Below, in pieces: positions 7,401 through 12,769 of a stretch of 25,131 nucleotides of DNA (position 1 is its first letter; each line of letters begins with the position of its first letter). Under the pieces are notes generated by a model that was not told the origin of the DNA, did not search any database, and saw nothing but the letters and a program-made list of their open reading frames with translations. The stretch comes from Prevotella sp. UBA3837 (GTDB lineage: Bacteria; Bacteroidota; Bacteroidia; Bacteroidales; Bacteroidaceae). Position numbers and translations under genes: made by a program. The stretch is taken from assembly GCA_002392835.1 (NCBI GenBank), contig DGHX01000124.1, positions 1 through 25,131 on the forward strand, given 5' to 3'.

Positions 7401-8420
7401 GGTGGCAAAGCAGGTGACGGTGGTCAGCGACTCGCAGTTGCGGAAGGCATACTCGCCGATGGTCCGGATGGTGGCGGGCAGCACTATCTGCTTGAGCGAC
7501 TTCTTGCTGAAGCATCCACGAGGCACCTTGGTGATGCCGCTGGTGCGGCTGTAGTCTATGTACTCTACATTGCCTGCATTGTTCGTGAAGACACTGATGT
7601 CAATGGGATAATCGTAGGTGAGGCTCGCGTCGGTGCTCGGCCCGTCGATGGTGGCACTCTTGATGAGGTCCCAGTCGCTGTGCCACGGGTCGCGGCTCGT
7701 CACCTCACGGACCTTCTCATAGAGGTGACCCGGCACGAACTCGCTGATGATGAGCTCGCCGCTCTCCTTGTTCCACACGTTGCCATGCGGGTTGGCGGGC
7801 GTCTCCGGGTCGTAGTCGTACATGGCGTAGAGCGTCATGTCGCGCTCGGGCATGGTGAAGGTGTAGGGATTGTCGGTAGAGATAATCTTGCCGTCGAGCT
7901 GCCAGCCTGCGAATTTGAAGCCTGTTTTGGGATAAGCCGTCACGGTGAACTCATAGCCCGTCCACACTAACCAGTTCTGTGCGGACTCTCCGCCTAAGCC
8001 CCAGGTGAAGGTGCCGCCAAACTCGGGGTTGGAACGCAGGTAGAGGCGGTTCCATGTGTCGGTGTAGCCGTCCTCGCGTGGGCCAGGCGGGTTGGCGGGG
8101 TCGTAGGTGGTGTGACCTGTCAGCACGACGTTGCGGGCTGGCATGGTGAAGATGTAGTGCAGCGAGTCGCACACCAGCGACCCGTTCTCGTCGGTCCAGC
8201 CGGTGCAGCTGTACTCCGCCTTGAGGCTGCCAGTGAGGTGCACCTCCTCGCCGGCCGCGAACTCCGAGCGTCGGCTGATGTAGTCGCCGCTCTTGATGCC
8301 TGCATAGGCGTTGAGTGTGCCGTCCTCGGGCACGTTGAGCGTCACCGTGTATTTCGTGTCTTGCGCCTGTGCCGCCAATGCTATGAGCAGCAACAAGCAG
8401 AAAGATAGTATTCTCTTCAT
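1470..8420 (-). CDS. Giant multidomain secreted surface protein
   Basis: The product has 2316 residues, counted from the Met that opens a signal peptide (MKRILSFCLLLLIALAAQAQ). An upstream in-frame Met (8477) would overlap the neighbouring stop and bury the signal peptide, so I reject it. Order of parts: InlB/Listeria-Bacteroides-like repeats (about 20-230, with FTMPxRxxxL motifs), one or two BspA-type LRR units (about 300-350), CarboxypepD-regulatory-like beta domains (about 570-650), a long central region, a Lys/Glu-rich coiled coil (about 1540-1660), a module with DPAGYVYEAV followed by EGV (about 1860-1960), an Ig/SbsA-like domain, a chitobiase C-terminal-like domain, and a weak type IX-like tail (FFRLDGQRISRP). 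I know no function for the whole; adhesin or matrix protein is the likely role. The central part is less GC-rich than the rest. Confidence 0.85.
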   Translation of the reverse strand: MKRILSFCLLLLIALAAQAQDTKYTVTLNVPEDGTLNAYAGIKSGDYISRRSEFAAGEEVHLTGSLKAEYSCTGWTDENGSLVCDSLHYIFTMPARNVVLTGHTTYDPANPPGPREDGYTDTWNRLYLRSNPEFGGTFTWGLGGESAQNWLVWTGYEFTVTAYPKTGFKFAGWQLDGKIISTDNPYTFTMPERDMTLYAMYDYDPETPANPHGNVWNKESGELIISEFVPGHLYEKVREVTSRDPWHSDWDLIKSATIDGPSTDASLTYDYPIDISVFTNNAGNVEYIDYSRTSGITKVPRGCFSKKSLKQIVLPATIRTIGEYAFRNCESLTTVTCFATTPPTFEGRMPGEQGYAANDYYNNWAFDGLNKDNVIVHVPAEAVPLYQQARGWKELMILPITTGVQRLTVTLPQPKSYNDMFLELVNTKTLQSQRYVITNATSYTFNNLIRHTQHVLYLKNQRGDVLGTIEGIDIQDKDLQVSFADLKTPIDVTLRLLLPDGTALPSLGEGAGVGVTWTDRQGNYLATGATLTGQLEGTQVRYRVKLDETLGRQYLTPPDSLVTVGQSSIIHCQLSIIPQLTLSGTVTAESTGKPVRGATVTVSQMLNGVYPVTQSTKTDIDGHYTLTVYEAPTTITVTHSSFLKATLVTDNLPSLEEGPGVGFALHDLSGTIIDLDLYYTPAVYADEEAMSQEGYDGYGNITYTVVNETTGQELSDISVQYPVVVLIDQELAEGTRLRLTATSITGSFMPITTTCTVGSDGHATAIFGIKEMGQLKASFEMTDNMQVMGVLYDADGQLVGWAPYKDTELTVTHLKDGDYTLVTMGYSAMATSVASLDRLYQFGIRDNDMVKNEVSISSGRITTVTNSTVPLLDDSRFSYTSDATLFGVNKDEVSVGSYVTLRADLHFKPQYQDMLSKVRLQFDLPEGVEMVENSMMVGNKTVPYEMDGRQITVLIDDMDDEHLVRFCVVPTRGGLFEVSAGTRFRLNGSTTLQPIGTVRFSATDLTINAPQTTGRRLLPVTGMAVPLSKVEVYDDGALIGETTSLGTGYWSVMCPLDNPYNLSEHGIYAVITTPEGLQMQSEKKTVKVNRGSLTPVVTLRLKGLNHEHNTDDFVFDFRTNTVTPGGMNMRYADSNFEVSLFVDFYDQNDMLVNDTTAIRNVKLHILRERGDVLSVDAPYSERHKRWKYTLGEASDYSVGHNLPVNVDVEYTNTTELAADREMLDDMVKDMEDLMEEGRQAMKSIYEAFDDNYPIEHIDEINELASILQMETQDASAVQREEQLVRAIVGDDVMDAALQHEQAKGDEFVVRESDSASIDALLAELDDAIIELTQANLELRDSLLSTMSIFYLPDTTAFHKTNEDVTAVMHFDGKYQQYDVKHLNHIDPSELLAQGYQEMPMNDGSSVYRLVKDSLTCFIDSKTLTQYSVLTLDEVEGHARYVKMREDEKPDINPVTGVLKLFPVGCVDKFADFGDKIKDEAKSIQEMAKNGINMDTFLGLVGTTCNTIDSAIEILKCLYDWGRGELGELIDVVFAKKVEKATANLAKAQEKVTKLGEQIAAEEAKKMTNLTSITRHSDEIARLNGELATAVTQAEKDRLLGMIGTRQDCINNLNNAIAKNTQEISKLNGKMPGLQSKLGNARRAIGKVRADKVNVANKVDQQLPKKFGLQEKLANNKFFQWLSNPPVSLLLKAIPFGITCWNATSDVMKWIKLRNKVLDKMPCDGNETEAARLLHDCESKLGVHICTNIVTVAGEGVSLAASTVPTVPLVDVKWWAARFLDLFNFVWSVWQPSASENDRNAIQGRLDALKCGKKKPNPEHPGDPDWEDDNPSYVIDQGTLDAYVAMSYIYGPGVWLFSPLWFVRDPAGYVYEAVSSNRVEGVRTTCYYKETKEDMYGDLHDEAVIWDAETYAQENPLFTDADGRYQWDVPTGLWQVKYEKQGYETTYSDWLPVPPPQLEVNVGITQLRQPNVQKVKAYTDGIDITFDKYMRPHTLTAASIFLTSGGQQVPGTIELLNAESGYQTPDSVYASKVRFIPSNATLNANDKVMLTVRRTVESYAGVPMEQDFTQQFTVAQRIEALVADSALNLQEGKQATIVIQAVPAAAAKGKKVVVSSSDAEAVAVAQQETTLDSNGAATVALSAEAQGTSIVRFTLADEEELTTTTLVTVRDAAQMQVSAPRSSRLNGITLYIGSEIRLSCKTSGATILYTLDGSCPCAPESGKVLTYTGPIVLTSDSIRIKAMAVAPGMDDSPVVEFSYKGIQRPSGIEAPTVPNSSHVAEQPVLFFRLDGQRISRPEHGINIVRQSDGTVHKVTVR
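2870..4830 (-). other. Low-GC segment within the giant gene
   Basis: The DNA becomes noticeably richer in A and T here without breaking the reading frame: by hand count 21 of 60 bases are G or C in 3541-3600, against 37 of 60 in 5641-5700. It encodes the alpha-helical/coiled-coil centre and a more hydrophobic stretch after it. The edges are approximate. This may be a swapped or transferred domain cassette, or simply codon bias from Lys/Glu/Asn-rich helices. Confidence 0.5.
6436..6469 (-). repeat. GC-rich palindromic repeat inside the coding frame (copy 1)
   Basis: The plus strand shows C-rich runs followed by CCTCAAGGGAGGGGAGG. On the coding strand it reads CTCCCCTCCCTTGAGG and then a G-rich tail, and encodes NLPSLEEGPGVGF. 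The related copy at 6880-6911 and a partial copy in noncoding DNA at 25068-25089 show that it is a dispersed DNA element. The flanking protein sequence still reads well if the peptide is skipped. Confidence 0.65.
6693..6720 (-). repeat. Tandem 14-bp repeat inside the coding frame
   Basis: AATGGATAATTGAC occurs twice head to tail (6693-6706 and 6707-6720) and is itself two 7-bp units. In the protein it gives SSIIHCQLSII, which interrupts the boundary just before a beta domain starting LTLSGTV. Sequence of this type is usually found between genes, as at 16969-17045, so its place in a coding frame is unusual. Confidence 0.7.
6880..6911 (-). repeat. GC-rich palindromic repeat inside the coding frame (copy 2)
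   Basis: This is closely similar to 6436-6469: a C-rich run followed by CCCCAAGGGAGGGGAG. It encodes LPSLGEGAGVGV in the same frame as copy 1 and lies about 150 residues nearer the N terminus. Stem potential comes from CTCCCCTCCC facing GGGGAGGGGG. In-frame length keeps the protein open. Confidence 0.65.
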
Positions 8421-8430
8421 AGCTTTATGG

Positions 8431-8458
8431 ATTTGAGCGTTGAGATTTGAACGTTGAG
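8431..8458 (-). repeat. 7-bp-phased repeat between the two secreted-protein genes
   Basis: The 46-bp gap between the stop at 8467 and the start at 8420 is largely four heptamers, on the plus strand ATTTGAG, CGTTGAG, ATTTGAA, CGTTGAG. No promoter box is seen here, which supports joint transcription of the two secreted-protein genes. Confidence 0.7.
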
Positions 8459-8466
8459 AGTTATGA

Positions 8467-11400
8467 TTACTCAACAATCATCTTTTTGCCGTTTCTAATG
8501 TAAAGACCCTTTGCGGGCTGGCTCACGCGGCGGCCCTGCAGGTCGTAGAGCTGTTCCGTTTGTTGCTGTACTACGGCAACAGACTGAACGCCGTCGGTAG
8601 TGCCTAAGCGGAGCAGGAAGCGGCTGTTCTGCGTGCCGGCACCGACAGTGAAGGTGTAGGCGGTCGCAGTGAGGTCAGTCTCAGTGGCGGCCTGCTTGTC
8701 GATGAGCGTGACGGTGCCGCTGGCCTTCGTCTGCAGGGCTATGGTGTAGGTGCCGCCCTGACTGAGCTGCAGGCCGAGGCGTATCTCGCCGTCAGCCATG
8801 GGTCGCTCGTTGATGGCATACTGCACGTCGCCATCCAGCGTATAGAGATGAGCCACGCCTGGCTCGGTGCTGAAGAATTTGCTGGCATCGCGGCCGGCGT
8901 CGTAGCCTAAGCTGGCACGCTCGTTGATGACGAAGCGGGTGCGGTCAGCCTGTACCGACGGCTTTTCCCCGTCGGACAGTGTCAGGTTGTACACCTGTCG
9001 GGGCTGTGCTGCGGCTGCTCTTGCGCGAACATTATTATAGTATATGGTGTCGCGGATGGCCAGGTCGTTCTGGCGGCCCTCCTTCAGGAAGATGACCTGA
9101 CTCTGGTCCAGCGGGCGCTGGATGAAGAGTGCCTGGCCTGGGTTGAGAATATAGTCGTCGTCAAGGGGCGAGTAGGTCTCATACTGCCCCGAGCGGTTCC
9201 AGATGGTGATGGGGCTGGTGGTCTGCATGGCGCGTATGTCGAAGAAGCAGGGGTAGGGGTTGCCGATGAAGTTCCACGAGCGGTTATGGGCAAACTCAGT
9301 GGGATAGTTCTCAAGGGGCACCGCTACGTCGTCGTTGGTGAAGAAGCGCGTCTTTGCGCCGTTGTTTACCGAGGGTAGGAAGTAGTTGTTGTAGTTCTGA
9401 TACCAGTCGCCGTTGGTAGTGCGGATGATGTAGCCCTGTCCGGCCTTCAGCATGCCGTCTTTGGGCACGTTCACCCAGGCCTCGGCCAGCTGGCCGTTGG
9501 CGCGCTTCTCACCGTCGTAGGTACGGATGACGAAGGGGTCGTCGGGGTGCGTGCTCGTCATCTGCTTCAGGTCTACGTCGTAAGGCACGGAGAAGAACGT
9601 CCAGTAGTCCTTGGACACATTGATCTCAGTGCGGATGACGTCGGCGCGTCCCGTGCCGTTTACCAGCATCGGCGTGAAGAACTTACGGTTGTCGGCTTCC
9701 TTGGCTGCGTAATAGCTGTAGTAGAGGTTCAGCGTGTCGGCCGAGAACGAAGCCTTGCTGCCCACATAGAGCTTGCCGTAGGTGAGCATACCGCCGTTGC
9801 CGCCCTCAGATGCGGTGTTCTTCGCGTTGGGGGTGATATAGATGTTGGGCTTCCACTGTGCCATCAGGTCGGCGGGCCACGTCATGTTGTAAGGTATGTT
9901 GATGTAGACACCCTCCGGCAGGTCGGGATGGGTGACGATGTTGTGCAGGTCCCAGCCTTCCGTCTGCTTGTAGGCGGCCTGCGAGATGTAGGGCACGCTG
10001 ACGGTGCGGTTCTTGTCGGCCTCGCGACCGCCGAAGGGATTCTTACGCCCAATGCCACTGGTAGTGTTATGCATGGTGAAGGGCGGCGCCACACTGAGGC
10101 AGGTCATGCTCTGCAGGTTGTCGCAGTTGGCGAAGGGACAGCCATAGAGGCCCTGCACCGAGCTGGGCAGTGTGAGCTGTGTCAGGGCCTTGCAGTTGTC
10201 GAAGGCACTGCCCCAGATGTCTACGAGTCCCTCGTTCAGCTGCACGTCGGCTAAGCGCGTGCAGTTCTGGAAGGCGGCGTTGTAGATGTGCTCCATCGTC
10301 CCGGGCATGACTACCCGGCGCAGGTGGGTGCAGTTGGCAAAGGCATAGCTCTGGTTGATGTCGGTCTGGCCGTTGAAGCCGATGTCAGTCAACTCGTAGC
10401 AGTAGTAGCACAGGCTGGAATTGATGACCTTGAGCGTCGAGGGAAACTGTATCTGCCAGAGGCCCGACTCACGGTAGGCCTCATTGCCGATGCTCGTCAC
10501 GCCCTCGGGGATGACAGCCTGGCGCAGGTTGTAGCAGCGGTAGAAGGCACCGCTGCCAATGGTCTTCATCGTGGCGGGCAACGTGACGCTGTTCAGGTTG
10601 TAGCACTGGTAGAAGGCGTTGTTGGGCAGGCTCTCCAGGTGGTCGGGCAGCACGACATAGCGCAAGTAGTAGTGGTTGCGGAACTGGGCATCGACGAAGG
10701 CGGTGTTCAGCACCTTGCTCATGTCCACCTCGATGAGGTTCGGACAGCGGTCGCGCAACGTCGTGAGGTCGGCATCGTTGAGCTGACCGCTGATTTTGAT
10801 GCGTTTCAGGTCGGCCAGATTGAAGTCGTTGCCTTTCTGGGCGAAGATCTCGTCGCCTAAGGTGCCGGGCTGCTCCACGGTGACGCTGAGCAACTGGTAC
10901 GACTGGCGGTCGCGCTCGTCCTCAAGGGCGATGAGGCGGTTCAGGGCCTGGTTGTCCGTCTCGGTGCTGACGGGGGAACCGCCAGCCGCACGGATGGCGT
11001 CGTCGATAAGCTGGCGGTTGTAGGCGCGGCCGTTCTTGGCGGGCATCGTGGTGCTCTTTGAGAGGTAGGTCACCTTGAAGTGGTCCATGATGATTTGCGA
11101 GGAGCGGCCGTCGTCGGTCTTCTTCACACCGATGGTGAGCTGCCCGTTGGTGACGGCCACGACCAGGCTGTTCAGGTAGACGAAAGGATGGTGGGTGAGC
11201 GAGAAGGCTGCCGACGTGCCATCGTTGATGGCGGGCATGAAGGCGGTGCTGCCCTCGCCGGTGAAGTAGTTCATAGCGAGACCCTGATACCAGCGGTAGC
11301 GGTTCTGGCCCGTCAGCGCGTCGTCGAAGACGGTCTTCAGCAGCACTTGCTGTTCGTTGGCATAGAGATAGGAGGGAATGACGCCGCCGTGCTCGGCCAG

Positions 11401-12558
11401 CACCTGCTCAGCCGTATTGGCAGGGTTGCTTACCTGGTCGTATGCGTTCACCTGCACTAAGTAGAGGCCGTTGGGCAGGTTGTAGACGGTCTGCTCAAAG
11501 GTCTGAGCACTTTCATAGTTGCCCGTCAAGAGCACGCGGTTGCCCAGCACCTCGCCGCTGACGCTGGGGTTGCAGCCCGTGAAGGTCCACCCGTTGCGGC
11601 CGTCGTTGAACTCGGGGTTCTGCAGTTCCACCTCGTCACCCACCTGCAGGTTCTTCGGGTTCCTGAAGGCGATGCTCTTGACGTAGGCCACAATCCAGTC
11701 GTTGCGGTCGGGATAGTGGAAGGTGAGTGCCAGCGTGTACTTGCCTTTCGCCATCTGCCGCGCCTGCACGATATAGGTTACGGGGGTGTTGCGACCCTTG
11801 TTCACCAGGTTGAGCGTCGTGTCAGCCACCACGCTGCCGCTCTCATTCGTCAGGAGAAAGTCAACGGATGCACCGCTGCGGTCGGTACTGATGTCGAGCA
11901 ATACATTATAATAATCGGCTGCGTTCTGGTTCTGCAGCGTGTAGTACAGCTGGTCGTCGTTGTACATATTGTCCACGCCGTTCTCGGTGAAATGGCTATT
12001 CGTGTTGCGGCTGACGGGCAGTCCCTTCGTCAGGTCGAAGGGATTGTCATCGGTGTTGGGGATGGTGACGGCCTGCGTCACGGTCTCGAATTTGATGCGA
12101 CTGATGTTGGCCGTATTGTTGCCGGGTGTGGAGTGGAAGGTGAAGGTCAGCGTGTACTTGCCTTTCGTCATCTTCTTCGTCTTCACGCGGTACATGTAGT
12201 TCTTGTTGTTCCATCCGCTGCGGGTGATGGCGAACGTAGTGTCGGCCACCACGCTGCCGCTCTGGCTCTTCAGACTCAGGTCAACGGAGACGTTGTCCAT
12301 GCCCGTGTCGAACCAGATGGAGGCGAAGTAGAAGTCGACGTCCTGCTGGTTCTGCAGGGTGTAGACCAGCTTGTCGCCGTCGTACATCCACTCCACGCCA
12401 TTGTTGGTGAAGTGCTGATGGGTGTCGTCGCTGGTGATGACGCCCTTCTTCAGGTCGAAAGGGTTCTCGTCGGTCGTCGGGATGGCGACGTCTTCGGCCA
12501 GGGCCACGTTTGCCATGCAAAGGGCCAAGGCGGTGAGGAGGGTGGCAAAGGTTTTCAT
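8467..12558 (-). CDS. Secreted BspA-type LRR protein with type IX-like tail
   Basis: The product has 1363 residues from the Met that starts a signal peptide (MKTFATLLTALALCMANVALA); ten upstream residues in frame are not needed. Two tandem copies of a domain of about 140 residues follow (about 24-165 and 166-305), each opening with VxIPxTDxNPFDL and containing SGSVVADTT and KGKYTL. Next comes a beta-rich carbohydrate-binding-like domain (about 310-520), then BspA-type leucine-rich repeats (about 603-818; units like LPATMKTIGSGAFYRCYNL), then beta domains. The C-terminal tail LYDLQGRRVSQPAKGLYIRN resembles type IX sorting tails of Bacteroidetes. BspA-type repeats are known in adhesins; the ligand here is unknown. 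It leads the probable operon with the 2316-residue protein and is divergent from the LytTR regulator. Confidence 0.87.
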   Translation of the reverse strand: MKTFATLLTALALCMANVALAEDVAIPTTDENPFDLKKGVITSDDTHQHFTNNGVEWMYDGDKLVYTLQNQQDVDFYFASIWFDTGMDNVSVDLSLKSQSGSVVADTTFAITRSGWNNKNYMYRVKTKKMTKGKYTLTFTFHSTPGNNTANISRIKFETVTQAVTIPNTDDNPFDLTKGLPVSRNTNSHFTENGVDNMYNDDQLYYTLQNQNAADYYNVLLDISTDRSGASVDFLLTNESGSVVADTTLNLVNKGRNTPVTYIVQARQMAKGKYTLALTFHYPDRNDWIVAYVKSIAFRNPKNLQVGDEVELQNPEFNDGRNGWTFTGCNPSVSGEVLGNRVLLTGNYESAQTFEQTVYNLPNGLYLVQVNAYDQVSNPANTAEQVLAEHGGVIPSYLYANEQQVLLKTVFDDALTGQNRYRWYQGLAMNYFTGEGSTAFMPAINDGTSAAFSLTHHPFVYLNSLVVAVTNGQLTIGVKKTDDGRSSQIIMDHFKVTYLSKSTTMPAKNGRAYNRQLIDDAIRAAGGSPVSTETDNQALNRLIALEDERDRQSYQLLSVTVEQPGTLGDEIFAQKGNDFNLADLKRIKISGQLNDADLTTLRDRCPNLIEVDMSKVLNTAFVDAQFRNHYYLRYVVLPDHLESLPNNAFYQCYNLNSVTLPATMKTIGSGAFYRCYNLRQAVIPEGVTSIGNEAYRESGLWQIQFPSTLKVINSSLCYYCYELTDIGFNGQTDINQSYAFANCTHLRRVVMPGTMEHIYNAAFQNCTRLADVQLNEGLVDIWGSAFDNCKALTQLTLPSSVQGLYGCPFANCDNLQSMTCLSVAPPFTMHNTTSGIGRKNPFGGREADKNRTVSVPYISQAAYKQTEGWDLHNIVTHPDLPEGVYINIPYNMTWPADLMAQWKPNIYITPNAKNTASEGGNGGMLTYGKLYVGSKASFSADTLNLYYSYYAAKEADNRKFFTPMLVNGTGRADVIRTEINVSKDYWTFFSVPYDVDLKQMTSTHPDDPFVIRTYDGEKRANGQLAEAWVNVPKDGMLKAGQGYIIRTTNGDWYQNYNNYFLPSVNNGAKTRFFTNDDVAVPLENYPTEFAHNRSWNFIGNPYPCFFDIRAMQTTSPITIWNRSGQYETYSPLDDDYILNPGQALFIQRPLDQSQVIFLKEGRQNDLAIRDTIYYNNVRARAAAAQPRQVYNLTLSDGEKPSVQADRTRFVINERASLGYDAGRDASKFFSTEPGVAHLYTLDGDVQYAINERPMADGEIRLGLQLSQGGTYTIALQTKASGTVTLIDKQAATETDLTATAYTFTVGAGTQNSRFLLRLGTTDGVQSVAVVQQQTEQLYDLQGRRVSQPAKGLYIRNGKKMIVE

Positions 12559-12596
12559 GTCTGTTGTTTTTGTTTTAAGTAATAGCATCGTTGCCG

Positions 12597-12627
12597 CAAA
12601 GTTAGCGAAAATGCGTTATAGTTCCAA
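12597..12627 (-). promoter_or_regulatory. Promoter of the secreted-protein operon
   Basis: TAACTTTG (complement of 12597-12604) matches the -7 consensus and TTG (complement of 12625-12627) lies 20 bp upstream. The expected mRNA leader to the ATG at 12558 is about 35 bases. The paired direct repeats at 12654-12686 lie about 27 bp upstream of the -33 element. Confidence 0.72.
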
Positions 12628-12653
12628 CCCCCGCCTGCCTGTTTTTTGCCAGA

Positions 12654-12686
12654 TTTTGATGAACTACCCCGTTTTTTTGATGAACT
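12654..12686. promoter_or_regulatory. Pair of 12-bp direct repeats, candidate LytTR operator
   Basis: TTTTGATGAACT occurs exactly at 12654-12665 and at 12675-12686, start-to-start distance 21 bp (two helical turns). LytTR regulators such as AgrA bind pairs of short direct repeats with a centre spacing near 21 bp. The site lies between the two divergent promoters and next to a gene encoding a LytTR protein. Binding itself is inferred. Confidence 0.6.
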
Positions 12687-12717
12687 CTGTCCGTGTGAAA
12701 ATAAATCATGGAGAATG

Positions 12718-12749
12718 TTTGGCTCTTTCGCTTTTTTGGCGTAATTTTG
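12718..12749 (+). promoter_or_regulatory. Promoter of the LytTR regulator gene
   Basis: TAATTTTG at 12742-12749 fits TAnnTTTG, with TTTG at 12718-12721, 20 bp upstream. The start codon at 12770 would leave a leader of only about 15 bases. This supports the start at 12770 over in-frame codons further upstream, which would lie before the promoter. Confidence 0.65.
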
Positions 12750-12769
12750 CATGCAAGATTCACTACAGC

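Noticed and set aside
8421..8477. Upstream start for the giant protein at 8477
   Set aside because: It overlaps the preceding stop, translates the intergenic heptamers and hides the signal peptide.
11716..12582. Plus-strand frame of 288 codons opposite the LRR protein gene
   Set aside because: Antisense to a gene with signal peptide, repeated domains and tail; Val/His-rich product typical of a shadow.
12422..12769. Longer N terminus of the LytTR regulator
   Set aside because: It would overlap the divergent gene and run through both promoters; the signal peptide starts at 12770.
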